Shown: positions 30,622 through 43,189 of the stretch, in pieces
How the letters are laid out: every line of letters begins with the position of its first letter
Position numbering within the stretch: position 1 is the stretch's first letter
DNA from: Notospermus geniculatus
Taxonomy: Eukaryota > Nemertea > Pilidiophora > Heteronemertea > Lineidae
NCBI GenBank assembly: GCA_002633025.1
Contig: NMRB01001870.1
Span: 28,809-92,808 of the forward strand
DNA length: 64,000 bases
Reading direction: 5' to 3'
Notes under the pieces: generated by a model
The model's database searches: none
What the model was told of the DNA's origin: nothing
What the model saw: the letters and a program-made list of their open reading frames with translations, nothing else
Made by a program: the position numbers and the translations under genes

Positions 30622-32110
30622 TAGTGTGTCAATTTTGTGCTTTTTGTACCTTGTTAATACATTCAAATTACTGATATCTGCAATATGTCTTTTTTTAAAT
30701 CAGCAAACGCATCATTTTAAGCATTTTTATTGCATTCCAAGGGACCACACCGCACAGCACATGTGATGTCATAATGTGTTCAATGCATATTTATGAAGGT
30801 ACAACCAACAGGCCTAGGCAGCCACAGTACAAGGTCATTCACAACAATAAAGGTCTTCATCCTATGGACACTAGTGACATCACAACTCATGGTATAGTCT
30901 CCATGAATTGATAAAAATTCAAAAGTTTACAATGAGTGTAGTCTCCCTTTAATTAAGAAATAATTCATTATTCTTTAAGAAATCATTCATTTGATTTTCT
31001 TAAAATTTCCCTTGTTGTGAAGATACAGTACATGTCTTCTAGCACTCAAATACGCATGTAGAAGACATAAGGAACGTATAGTATGCAGAATACGCCAATT
31101 TTCTTCATGTTATCGTTTGCCATTCTCGCTTTATTGACCAATCTAGCACCAATCCTGTTTCACGATTCGTTCGATTGTCACGTTCGTGTCCCGTCACTTT
31201 TTCCAGTCCGCCGTTGACGGGATGGACACGTTCTTTATTATTCATACAGTAACAGAGGTTCATAATGAATGAAATTTGGCTTGTTGTCAACAAGAATTCG
31301 AGTAGACATTCAAGTGAATTTATCTGGGTTGATGACCAGCGATGTGACCAAGTCTCGCTGGAATCAATGGCGTGTGCGGCAGTACACAAGAACTTCTGCA
31401 CAGCGGCGAGCAAAAATCATCTATCGTGCCTTAGTTCAGGGATTGCAACACCTTCATCGCATTGTTCTACAGCTGCTCTCTGTTACCGAACATGACCATT
31501 CGCTTTGGCCTACGTAACAATGGCTCCTGTTGAAACGATGTCTATGCAAATGCAACATGTATTTTCTCATTCAGCTGGGTCGTATTACGTTCCTTAACGC
31601 AAAGGTCGACCTTACGTCTATTGTAAAACCATCGAGAACAATAGATTTAAGGTGGACCTTACGGCCCTATGTTTAGTTGCGAAGGCTCCGACATGCGAAA
31701 GTTTCGAAGGCTCCGACATGTCCGAAAGCGGCTAGCAGGTGACGATCATAATTATATTTACCGACTGACGAAATATCCTCTATATCAATGATATGAAACT
31801 CATCGAATCCCGACGGTCAACAGTCCGAGGCATGAGACTCATTCAGAGTGTAAACCACTAGACGGTTTATTTTTAGCTGCGACGAATGACATCCGTCTGA
31901 GGCAGTGAATTGTGTTTTGCGCCGTGATTGGTTGTGTGATGAATAATGTTATCAATTAACGTCATCGTTGTGCGGTGAGTCTGATGACATTGCCAGATAC
32001 ATCACACTTTGTCATTTACTGTTTATTCAAAGTTGTCAGGGAAAATACCCTCTGGTGTATTGTGAGAAACAAATCCTGGCGGACACGCATTTTTTGTGGG
32101 TACACGCATA
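30622..32110. other. Intergenic, no gene recognised
   Basis: A small inverted repeat is formed by AAGGTCGACCTTACGTCTAT near 31600 and its near inverse at about 31640-31665. Short frames around 31105-31517 have no identifiable domain. Confidence 0.45.
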
Positions 32111-32262
32111 AAGCCTAGTTTATACTTCGACGCAAGACCATCGGCGTCCGACGCACGATCAAAATCTGTACGCCGACATAAGCCTACTTCATTAGGTCGG
32201 CGTCCAGATTTTGATCGCGCGTCGGACGCCGATGGTCTTGCGTCGAAGTATAAACTAGGCTT
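32111..32262. mobile_element. 152-bp palindromic MITE
   Basis: AAGCCTAGTTTATACTTCGA and its exact inverse form the ends. The arms match for about 65 bp (CGTCCGACGC, GATCAAAATCTG) around a small loop. Confidence 0.85.
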
Positions 32263-33811
32263 AAGAAAAAAAGTTTTGCCCTTTGCATTGTTACGTCGTT
32301 GGTGTTACGTCGTTGGTGACCGTTAAGTGGAAATCCGAATGATTGACATGTTTGATATGCTTGGTTCTGACGTATTGCCTTTGGAACAAACAGTACGTTT
32401 TTATCATGCTTATTAGAAGCATGTCAATCTGATAAAGATGTAACTTGTCAGTGAAGTGCCTGCTTCAAAAGACGCCAGGTAATGGGGTCGTTCAAGGGGG
32501 TTATGATTGGGGACTAAAGGGCTTGTTCTTTGGCAGAATTAATTGATATTTTTCATTACTCATGAGCAAAACCAATCCAAAACAGAAAATACTGAGAATG
32601 ACCAAAAGGAATCAAACGTAAATGTTTAACTGCGAACGATGAAGTAACTGAGGGATACACTTCGAATGCAAATCTGTTGAGGTTTAAAGGAATACTGTCC
32701 ACATTTATAAAATGCTAAATTTGTAAGTTGAACCTTTATGTTTGATTCCTTATGGAATGAGTCATGACGGATAATTAGAAACGTTCTTATCATTTGAACA
32801 CATTTGATTGGCATTGCTGAAGAACAAGAAGAAACCGTACTCGTGCTGGATAGGTCGAGAAAAAACTCAGTGAGACATCTAAACTGCCATTTCCAATTGA
32901 TTTAAAAGGTATTAATGAAGGATTTAATCGAGTCAAATGAAGTTTCCATTTTCTAATTTCATAGTTTTTCTAATGATGTTCGAATTTTATCTTAATTCAT
33001 TAAGTTGTTAATTGAATGATTTCAGAAAACACTTCCGATGAGATTGAACATAATGAGATTAATCATAATGTGTTCCTGGATGTTGCATAATTGACAGTAG
33101 CAGAGTAAGTTTTAAAAAACGGTGGATTGCAAATGGTAAGATGTGCTTCGGTAATTTCCTTCGGATTTTATCGACACCAGCTTATAATATGGTTTTTATA
33201 CTCACCCATCCGACATAATGCGGTGATGCCTGACGTTGATCGGGCGCAGGGTTAGGCCTAAATACGGATGGGAAGAACAAGCGAATGACGACTAAGATAA
33301 TGTCTCTGAATCCCTTTAAATCCTGGCTGCAACCAAACTGGCAGAGTTTTCAAATATATTTGTTGACTTTGTTATTTTTTGGCGTTAGATGTATCTGAAT
33401 TTGTGTACATTATTTTGGTGTCCCACGTCCCTCACCGTGCCATTTCACAGGACTACAGACAAAGCAGCATATTAACATACAATATCCGTAAAATTGAACG
33501 TTGATATCAATATTATGTTGGTCCGGAGTGTTCGGTGTTGCCAATTTCAAAAATCCTTTACGTTTGTGCGCGGTGGGCTTGAATTACAGTGCTCAAGGTG
33601 TCAATTCGTACCAGGCAAATTTTCTTACCTTGTCTCTGTAGAATATCAAGTGGAAAGAAAATTACAGTCTGCTGAAGAAACATGTTCACAATTACATTGC
33701 AATTTTCTGAGATGCTTTTGAGTGTAATGGTTATTATTAAAGTTATCGTGCATAGAAAGTGAGCCCTGTTAGGCTACAATGTTTAAAATGCTTAGCATTT
33801 TATTGCTTTAC
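32263..33811. other. AT-rich intergenic DNA
   Basis: No gene, RNA or repeat recognised; a 75-codon open frame (33494-33721) has no homology that I can recall. Confidence 0.45.
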
Positions 33812-35146
33812 CATCCTCAGCGCCCTCACACGACGAGTAGTGTAATCGGGGTCTTTTGTGCACTGGACGTCCACCTGAGCGGTCGTCCCGTGCTTTCCTC
33901 CTGTTCCCGCGAGGGCTCGGGAATCTTTTAGGATTTATCGGTCTGAGTGTTGCTCTTTTCGTTTCTGTTCTGTTTTCTTTATATTTGTCCGGCTCTCCCC
34001 TGTGGGTTTGCCGTGGGAACAGCTTTTAGGGCTGAGGGATAATGTCAAGTTTTCTCTTGAGGGGTGTGCCGTAGGTGTACGGAAGAGATATGGTATGGTT
34101 GCTTCGCCTTCTCCTTCAGTATTCTGTGTGGGGTAGGCTAAATCCGGTTTTGGAGCGGACTGGTATTATTGGTTTGGGGCATTCCCCTTGGATATACCAA
34201 GGCTTTACCTTACAGCCATGGCTCTGGGTTTACAGTGTTTTGAACGGCTTTAGGTGAGAGGTTTCTTTTGTGTCACTCTGGACATGTTCATGTGTAGAAT
34301 CTCTTGATCACACGGGATATCAGATAGTTGCAAGCTTTCGGTATTTTCTTGCTTCGCAAGGTGCCGTCAGAATGTTTTGGTTGTAGTGCAAAGGGTATTA
34401 ATCTGTTGGATTGTGCCACATACATTGGTGGAGTTACGTTTGTTCACGGAGCCTTTGTTCTTGCAGGGTTGGGTGACTCTATTAACACAAGGGTATTATC
34501 CACGCTTTATTTAACATAGTGGACGCGTTTTGTGCCAGGGTTTTTGAGTGATGAATGTGTGTTAATGTCGTGGGATTGTTTGACCCCTTTTTTACGATGC
34601 CGCTGGCCAATTCAAATATTTCTGTTATGAAATGGCAACGCAAGAGTTTGTAATGGTAATCGCTTTCTGAACAGAACCATCATCCTTCGCCTCACGGGAC
34701 TCTAGTTTCCCCGAGTGGATTTTTTCCGCGCGAGGTGGGGGTTGAGGGTTCTTTCTAGTCTGGTCGTTTTCACGATAAACTTGAGGTCCATTCAATACAA
34801 CCAGGGTTAGGAGAAAAATTGCTTTAGATCCGTTCAATGCGGCCAAGGATGTCTGGAAGACACCATTCTAGTACAGGTTAGGCGATCAGACTGGAGAGGA
34901 CCCTCGGCCTCCGCATCGCCAGAGTAATAAATGTAGCCGGTTTGTACGTGAAATAGGTGGTTTTGGGGAAGTTTTGGGGAGTATTGGGAGTAATGGGAGT
35001 TTAGTAATGGGAAGAAATGGGAGGAAGTGGGGAGAAATTGTGATGGTTAATGGTGAAAGAATTGATTTCCCCTCCATAACGCCAGCTCTGTGCCGGTTTT
35101 TCCCCAATACTCCAAACACTAGAGGAGAGTGAGGGCGCTGAGGATG
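33812..35146. mobile_element. Candidate element bounded by perfect 18-bp inverted repeats
   Basis: CATCCTCAGCGCCCTCAC at 33812-33829 occurs exactly inverted at 35129-35146. The 1.3 kb between them is T/G-rich on the + strand and different in texture from the flanks. No transposase and no clear target-site duplication are seen. Confidence 0.5.
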
Positions 35147-35537
35147 CACTAAGTGCCTATCGGCGGTTAAGTTAATGGGAAAATGCGTTGTAACTAACAG
35201 CCGATTGGCGCCGGTAGCACCATCGGACTTCCTGTGCGGTCGTCCCAGGACTATTCAATAGGAGGACACAGAGAAATATGTAACTCTTTTTTTGTCATAA
35301 AATACCAAAGCGCATGCACTGCCAGGGAAAATACCAATTGGGCGTCCACCCATGTCGGCTGCATGATGTTGGTGGCACCAATTTCATTTTATTGCTCTGA
35401 TGACGACATCTCAGCGTCGAGCAGTTAGATCAAGAAGTGGAAAATAAACACCACTATACACCATCTTTGCTTACGGATGAAGTTGAAATGGCCACTCCTC
35501 CACGTAAAAGGTGAATGAGTGCATAAATCATCCTGGC
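35147..35537. other. Intergenic, no gene recognised
   Basis: GCGGTCGTCCC near 35237 echoes the same string near 33880 inside the adjacent candidate element. Nothing else is seen. Confidence 0.4.
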
Positions 35538-35934
35538 TTAACCTTTATATAAAAGTCTTAATGCTTCCTCATCAGATTTTGCACGCGTTACATTCCTTTT
35601 GAGCTGCAGACCTAATGTACCCCGATATTTCCCACAATATCGGGGTACAGATAAGGAGGAAATTGTGTAATCCGGTAGATAATCCACCAGATAATGAGGT
35701 TTCGTGATAAGCCATAACCTAGTAAATGGTTCAGTAGGGAAATTAAGATACTCTCGTACTATTCTTCGAATGGTATTGGAAAAAACTCCGAGTCTGTATG
35801 GACGTCGTTTCTTCGGAAATTGATCAGGACCGGGTGTAACTCTTATTTCAATAGCTTTTACCACTGGGCATCTATTGAGGGTGAGAACTGTGGTCACCAT
35901 TCTTTCATCATCCGATAATTGAAATATGCCTACT
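35538..35934 (-). pseudogene. Unrecognised coding fragment, possibly ubiquitin-like
   Basis: This is the C-terminal ~130 codons of a 208-codon minus-strand open frame. The residues look protein-like (CPVVKAIEIRVTPGPDQFPK, NTIRRIVREYLNFPTEPF, TRLWLITKPHYLVDYLPDYT, YRGTLGLQLKRN). The order of a basic, helix-like segment, then TRLW, then a hydrophobic end resembles the ubiquitin-like domains of some deubiquitinases, but I am not sure. The upstream part of the frame (to 36164) is mariner-type sequence that reads through by chance. No start codon or partner exon is seen, so this is probably an exon fragment or relic. Confidence 0.3.
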
Positions 35935-36170
35935 ACAGGGTGTTTCAAAAAAGTTGTCATCTCTAAAATATCTCCTAGAACCCAAGCCATGAATATTTTT
36001 GGCTCAGATTTGGTATGTAGATATGTCAGGATGTATGGAGGTGCTGGAGAAATTACCACAGTTGGTGAATTGATTTTGGTGTACTCAAGCACCATAAAGG
36101 TGCGCTGTTCTGCTGTGAACTGTGGCATCTTTGACACCAACCTGTTGACACTGACTAAAATCATCTTTAC
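35935..36170 (-). mobile_element. Deleted mariner-type element fragment
   Basis: At the left is TACAGGGTGTTTCAAAAAAG, a typical mariner terminus next to TA. On the minus strand at about 36130, MPQFTAEQRTFMVLEYTKI resembles the N-terminal helix-turn-helix of mariner transposases. The catalytic region is missing and I could not find the right TIR before 36450. Confidence 0.55.
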
Positions 36171-36930
36171 AGTAGTAGGACCTTTTTGTCAGCTTCTTAG
36201 GTAATAGCCATTCAGAATGGTTTGCAGAAATCCCTTCAGCCCAATCATTGAAATGTCCTCAGTGAACTTACATCATCATGGTTCTTGTATTGCTTGGAGG
36301 ACACCTGCACTTCGGACCCTTTTACTTTCGGGGTCACTGTTCCGTCATAACAAGAACATTAGCCTACATCCACGGTCACCTGCCGCACCATCACCTGAAG
36401 TGAAAGAGTAAAACCAGGCCAAATACTATTATTATTGACAAGAACTTAGGAATGTTCTAAAGCCTTTTCCTGCAAGTTAAGTACCTGGGCTATTCTCCGG
36501 TGGACAATCAGGCAAATCTCACCTTGATTAATCAGTAAAAATTTTATTGCATAGGCCCTATTTATAGAGAAACCACCCTCGGAATATCTTGCATGCATTT
36601 TCAAAGACAAAAGAGCACACCTAATTGACTCTAATGTTGGTAACAGAATTACTCTCTGATTAATTCCGTTACTGCAATAACAATTGCTTACATCACCATA
36701 AGCGTGCTATTCTTTCAGTTTTTATTGCATGGTAGTTGATGCTGAGAGTCGTTTCTCAATAGACGTGGAACATAACTTTATATAGATAACATAGTTTTTT
36801 ATAACTTTCGATTCAATGTTGAAATTACCATTAAAATGTGGGTAATTCCGTTACCGGAGAATTGCCCACATTTAAAAATTACCAGCTACTGAATCTCCAA
36901 AGAAGAAAATATGTACGAGTTCGTTTCGAT
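36171..36930. other. Intergenic, no gene recognised
   Basis: No feature seen apart from a short hairpin (GTGGGTAATTCC...GGAGAATTGCCCAC, near 36838-36871). Confidence 0.4.
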
Positions 36931-36931
36931 G

Positions 36932-37243
36932 ACACGTCACCACTTTCGCTGCTCATACAGGCAATTTTCGTGGTCGCCACGAAAATGGCCAAGTGTGTTG
37001 TGGCTTGCAATGACCACTCACCACGGAAATTCTGTGGTGACCACGAATTGCCACAAGTTGCCGAAAATCAAACCGGTTTGATTTCTCACCACGAAAATTG
37101 CTTGTAGTTGCCAGTTGTGGTGATGCGTGGCCATCAGCAGCACACGAGACCACTGAGTGGTAACGTCTGCTGTAAACCGATAACCGCCACAAAAATTGCC
37201 GACCACGAGAATTGCCTGCACGAGCAACGAAAGTGGTGACGTG
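36932..37243. mobile_element. TIR element with ACACGTCACCAC ends
   Basis: ACACGTCACCACTTTCGCTG and an inverse copy with few changes bound the element. The interior repeats CACGAAAATTGC/CCACGAGAATTGCC-like motifs in both orientations. No coding capacity. Confidence 0.7.
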
Positions 37244-37755
37244 TGCTGGTAGTTTTACCGTAGGTTGCTGTATGTCGGATTGTAACTACTACTGGTACAG
37301 ATGCCTACTTTTAACGTCGTTCAGCATCCTCGTTCATGTCTCGTGAACAAGCCGACAATAGCTTGAACCTTCTTCACGCATAACTGTCCCTTCGCAGATC
37401 GGCGCCGAGAGTGCGTTGTTGATAAAACAACTTGATCAATAGCTCGACATAAAACATCGCCCACTTGCCCAGTGAGAGAGAATTTATGCGTTGATTTGGC
37501 CGTTTTACAGCAGCCAGGGGACAAAGGCTGCATGGTTATAGCTGGGTGTAAGAAAAATGGTTGATTAATCCATGAGAGTACGTCAAATGGTACGACAACG
37601 TTATGTGTATTCTACATGCACAGGACTGTATCCGACGGGTCTATTGTTATTCTAACGGCGAGAACGATTGCATGCCGGTGCACTGTTTCCCAACTCGACC
37701 ATGATATGTAAAATGCAAGCATTATCGATGTGTATTGCTTTTGGGGCTAACACAT

Positions 37756-38603
37756 TAGTGAGGTTTCGCAAACCTGACGAAACACGAAGTATCAAATACG
37801 AAATTTAACTTCATTTCCATGACGTAATGTATTTCAGGAGATGGTTGGTACAACAAATATCGCCTGCTGCAAGAGCGTCTTTTGGCATATGACGTTAGAC
37901 CGATAGAGTTATGGTGTATATTAATTTTTGAAATATATCTTTCGTTTCCACTTCGTAGGTATGACGTGGTAATTCAAAAATTCAAGATGCACCCATACTC
38001 CACGCAGCGTTGAAATTTTTTGATACTTGGATGAAAATTTTAACACTGCCATTGACGCTAGATCGCCATCTTGAAAACCTTGACGTCATCGTCAGCGGGC
38101 TGGTCTATCACGTGACACGAACTTCTGTTTCAAAATGGTATTATTCGCAGAAAACAGTATTTATCTTGTCGAAAATGAAACAGAATAACTTTATTATTAC
38201 TTTATATCTACTCCACCGATGTTTGTGTCGCTCTATACCTTTATACACCCATCTTCAACGATCTATATTGTAAGCGTAGAAAACGAGTGATGGGGTGACC
38301 GCTTAACAATCAGTAGAATTTCTACTGTTCGCTCCGCGCTCGCACTACTTTCCAAGATGGAAACCTAGCGCCGCTACTAGTGGTGATATGATTGACGTCA
38401 TTGCACATATCGCCACCTAGCGTCAAGTTTGAGATGCACCATTACTCTCTCGGTCTTACATGATACAATGTATGCTAAAAGACGCACTGTCAGCAGGGAC
38501 ATTTGTGGTACCAACCATCTCCAGAAATATTTTAGGTCCTGGAAATGAAGTTGAATTTCCTATTTCGTACTTCGTGCTTCGTCAGATTTGCGAAACCTCG
38601 CTA
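37756..38603. mobile_element. Element with ~165-bp TIRs (AGTGAGGTTTCGCAAA ends)
   Basis: The arms (about 37756-37920 and 38440-38603) match in inverse orientation, including ACGAAGTA, GGAGATGGTTGGTAC and GTAAGACCGA-like segments. The interior holds sequence absent from the shorter relative at 60757-61060. Non-autonomous; superfamily unknown. Confidence 0.75.
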
Positions 38604-39739
38604 TTACCTCAAATTTGGTTAACCATTTTTCGAGCCTTCCCCTCTTCCATTTGCATAATCTCACGGCAGACAAATAGACAGCGGCGCGGATAATGGCTAA
38701 ATGCAGTTAGTAATAAATACGGTACTTTCAGGGACCTCTCAAAAGGGAAATTTTCTCGCACGAGTCGACCCTCAATTGGCAATTTACCATCGATTTCTTT
38801 ACGACGTATGCTGAGGCCAGTGGCACAAACGGCGACTTCTGGCCAATGTGCTTCTACGGAAAGCCAACTTGCGCGAAAAAATGCTGACGTGGAGAGGCGC
38901 CATTAGCAGTGGAAGATGGGTATGCAACGTGATCTGACTGATTTTTCGTTGATAGAAGGTCTTCCAGACGAAGCTACATGTAACTGAAAAAAGAGTCCAT
39001 GAGGTGAGAGGCAGCAGACAGACACGTGAAAAAAGGCCTCCATATCTGGGCCTGGAGAAGTAATGCTAACGACATAGACATAGATATAGACTGCCAACAT
39101 TGACTTTAGGTTACGTCCAACCTTCGAAGTCTTTTATGACATATGATACAAATGTTTGTGGCTGCCTTTTAGTGCTGTGTTCGAATAGCTTATTTCAGCA
39201 ACATGTTTTGTTGTCACACTCAGTCGTCTCATGATCGCTGAAGGGCGGAGTACTGCATCTGGTTATTCAAAGTGCAGGATAAGACATGTACGTACATGAC
39301 ATATGTACACTCTCCAGCTCTTTCGGCTCTGATTTGAATTGCTTTCAATCACTTTGGTAACACGTGTGGACAGCATTTGTACCATCTCTACATGTATTTT
39401 AGAGGGTTTTTGCATAGCTCCCCAAACACAAAGCCAACATTTACCCTTTTGTTTGTACTCTCTTCATGCCTTAACCTTATTCATTCTCTCTTTTCCAAAT
39501 TCTGCCCATTGTTTTTCTTTCACCTTCTTATAATAAAGCCTTGTTCTAGACCATTCTTTTACTAGCTTCTCAGCCTGTGTTTTTTCTACGATTCTCCGTG
39601 TCTGCCTCCTCTCTGCTTGTCTACCCCTTTCTCTGCTTTCTTAATTACTTGTTATGTTGTTGTTTATTCTGGAATTTTGATTTGACTCCTACACTTGCGT
39701 TCTAATATTTTCCCTCACTCCTGAGGAAGACACCATAAA
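38604..39739. other. Intergenic, no gene recognised
   Basis: Pyrimidine-rich sequence occupies roughly 39420-39660. No gene or repeat boundary seen. Confidence 0.45.
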
Positions 39740-40107
39740 GGCCCGTATTCCAGTAGCCTCCTTAACTCTAAAGCATGGCGCACACGAGCGACTAAAATGG
39801 GGGCGACTACAGATGCGACTACTACGTCGCATGCGATAATTACCTTTCAGGTCGATCAGTGATGTCATCCACGACATCACTGATCTTCCAATGAAGCATT
39901 TGTCACAACCGAGTCAACAAAAACTAAAAAAACTAAAAATATGTTCAGTCGCTGCTGTGGTCGCGAGGCCGGTCGCTTAGAAAATCGCTCGAAAAATCGC
40001 CCGTGTGCGCCATGCTTAAGGTCCACTTTAAGCTTTTGTATTCTGCCCTGCAAACAATAGCTAAAGGTAGACCTTAGAGTTAAGGAAGCTTCTAGAATAC
40101 GGACCAT
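39740..40107. mobile_element. MITE interrupted by a second, TAA-flanked MITE
   Basis: The outer ends are GGCCCGTATTCCAGTAGCCT and a near inverse (GAAGCTTCTAGAATACGGACC). An inner palindrome (39772-40016) with ends AGCATGGCGCACACGAGCGA and its near inverse is flanked by TAA on both sides (39769-39771, 40017-40019), a PIF/Harbinger-like target duplication. Its centre carries a further small palindrome, GTGATGTC...GACATCAC. Confidence 0.8.
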
Positions 40108-42161
40108 AAGCGAGAGTCAGCATGTAATGTACATGTAGCTTACTAGTAAAATCAAGATATTAGAAATCGGTGTTACCACCCTCCTTTCGATATTGTTGAC
40201 GATCAACACGGCTACCACTACCATATTGAGTACTACTCTCTTCGTGGCATCGAATAATGGGATTGGCGTTCGAGTTCACCGTTCGGAGGCTTGCGAGAAC
40301 TCTATTATAATCTATATTCATGCACACGTACGTATGTACACACTCAGGGTACACTCAAATAACGTCTCGGCTATTTTTGACTTTTCGTTTCTCGGGGGTC
40401 TATCAAAATATATCACATACTACCATAAATATATGATATTGCATTTTTATTAGTCGATCCATCATATTAATCTTGTCTCTTACTTTCAGAATCAATACTG
40501 CCGTCTCTTTACTTAAGAAATGATGAAATGTTTTGACATACCGATTTTTCATTCACGACCTTTCAATCGGTATTAGACTCGGGGCAAATTCTGGTCACAA
40601 TATCATTCTTTTTCCTCATGACTGAAGGGTTAGATTGCATGGATCATTTCAGCAGCTGGTTGCCATCTTGAATTCTCAAGGGATTTTGTACAACAAGCGG
40701 ACAAATATAAACACGTCAGTTGGAGGTAATTGCCAATCTGATAAGGTCATATAAGAGAACGTCGCCGGTAAAATACCAACGGGAGTCAGGTAGATGAAGT
40801 CAGGCGATCTGTACCTGAATGTCAACCGAGAAGAGAGTTCAATTTACCACACCAGAATATCGAGGACGATGTGGATACCTTTTGATTGAATGACCAATAC
40901 AAAAAAGAAGGCAGGCTTGATTGAACGAATACAAACAACTGTTGCAATAAATAAGTTTTTTATTGGAAATGTTTCTTGAAAAAACGTACATTCTTTGATG
41001 AGAAAAAACCTGACCGGGTACATGTATAAAGTTAAGTGTGCTTTAGGAAAATTATCTTGAGTAGAAAGAAACCAAGAGAAATAAATGTCGTTTGTGAAAC
41101 ATCCTGTAGAATGACAAAAAATTACTATTCACATAAAACTCTGAACCATGTAAAGCTGTGCATAGAAAAGTATTTTGCGCCGGCCACCATTACGATACAT
41201 TCCTGCTTAGGAAAGGGGAGATGCCCACTTGCCTTTTTGTACGTAAAATAATGTACTTCCTCACCGGCGAAAACCACCTTTGAAATAATAAGCTCCAAAG
41301 GATTGTTTTAAATTGTATTTCAGACCAGACTCTGTTGAAGAAGAACGGATTCTCCGCCAACTCATCTAAAACTGCCGTAAGTCTCCTCCATTTGGACAAC
41401 ATAAGAAGGGTATTTGATATCAAGAAAAAAATATTGCCCCCCCCCCATGTCTGTTAAAACGAGACGGTAGTAGACAACGTTTGCTGATGGCAAGTTTCAT
41501 ATTGGGTACACATTTATTTGGTAATTACTACTGCAAAAGCCACTCATTCGACTGTTACTTATTCATTTGGTAATTACTACTGCAAAAGCCACTCCCTCAT
41601 TCGACTGTTACTTGAGTATTTTTGTAAGAAAGCCTTAATATCACCCCCAGCAAGTAACATTAAGAACAAAAGAACATTACGATTTGTATGAAAACACAAC
41701 GCTATTATCCCGAGTAATTCATCTCAACTTTTTTTCGTCTGGACCAACCAGCTTTTCCGGTCTAAAAGCAGTTTATCGGAAATGTTGGTACTGTGGCATC
41801 AATTAAGATGAATTTATATTTTTGATGGAATATGAGAAGAATGTAATGGTAAATTGTGTTTAGCATTCGTATCTGAGTAAGTTTCCCTAATACCGGAAAT
41901 TTCAATTGATGCCACAACGCACCAAAAAGTACATGTAGGCCTACGGTAGCCTACAGGTTGACAAAAGCATGACCATTAGCCCACATGTCGGTTGATAAAA
42001 GCATGTTAGAAACGTCGTCATGAGCAGAGGAGATTGTTCCAAGAGAAATTGTTTATAAAGAATGCTTAACAATTTTGCTGAGCATGCCAAGAAACGTTAA
42101 TTGCCGACCTCATTGCCCACATTCATCATGAGCTGCAGTGCCAGTCGCATCCGCACATAAA
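40108..42161. other. Intergenic with a MITE fragment and tandem repeat
   Basis: 40218-40310 is one arm of the AGAGTTTTCGC MITE family (CTCTCTTCGTGG, GGATTGGCGTTCG). 41512-41612 contains two copies of a ~50-bp unit (TTTGGTAATTACTACTGCAA). No gene recognised. Confidence 0.55.
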
Positions 42162-42630
42162 AGTTGCGCTTCCACTACAAAAAAGCCGCTCTTGTTCTGC
42201 TTCCATTACAGAATTGCCGGGTTTAATAAGTCCGGTTCTATTAAGTGCGGATCTATTTAGTTTGGATAGGTCATGCACAGTCGCAAGCGACCGTGGAGCC
42301 ACCTGTAGCCGAGCATAATACTACAAATAGATCCGGTGTTATTGCCATTCCACTACAAAATTTATCCGCATCTAGATTCGGAATATGATCGGCTATGCTA
42401 TCCGAACTAAATAGATCCGCACTTAATAGAACCGGACTTTTTAAACCCGGCAATTCTGTAATGGAAGCAGAATAAGAGCGGACAAATACCGGCTTTTTTG
42501 TAGTGGAAGCGCAACTCGAACTAAATAGATCCGCACTTAATAGAACCGGACTTATTAAACACGGCTATTCTGTAATGGAAGCAGAATAAGAGCGGACAAA
42601 TGCCGGCTTTTTTGTAGTGGAAGCGCAACT
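42162..42630. mobile_element. Foldback element with a tandemly duplicated right arm
   Basis: The left end AGTTGCGCTTCCACTACAAA is matched by its inverse at about 42497-42516. The arms contain GATCTATTTAGTT and CCGGGTTTAATAAG segments. The ~114-bp right arm is then repeated in direct orientation (42517-42630). Confidence 0.8.
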
Positions 42631-43084
42631 AATGTAACCATTGTTGGTGGTGGGCCTGAGGGAACCAACCTAACGAGCATCGGCATAGCGTCGACTGCAT
42701 CTTACATCGTCATGAATATATACAGGACAGAATCCTTTCGTCTTATAGTTGCTGATTTTTTTCCAGACGTCAGTTAGCCAACATGACCAAGCTATATAGC
42801 CTACAGCTGGAATGCCAAACGGCAATCAAAAATCGATAGGTCCAGTTTCGTTTGTTGATTTGTGACTAAAGCTAGCGTCACACACAAACTTCATGTCTGA
42901 GAGATCATCTCACTGACATAGCTACTAAAACTGGCAGCCGCACATTCAAATTCATGTCTGCAAGATTGGGCATGTTGTATGTGAGCTAACGCGCTGACAT
43001 GAGGTAGCACACAGACGTCACTCGCGGAGAGAATCTCTCACTGGTCACTGAGACTTACGTACGCGTCCTAACAGCTTACGGTAT
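42631..43084. other. Intergenic, no gene recognised
   Basis: No feature seen. Confidence 0.4.
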
Positions 43085-43189
43085 TTGGAGACTGAGCTCT
43101 GTCGTCAGGTCAAAGATATTTCGACAGCTGCATCGACACAATACATTGCATCCAATAAAAGGAACATCTCACAAAATTCTATGGCTCTT

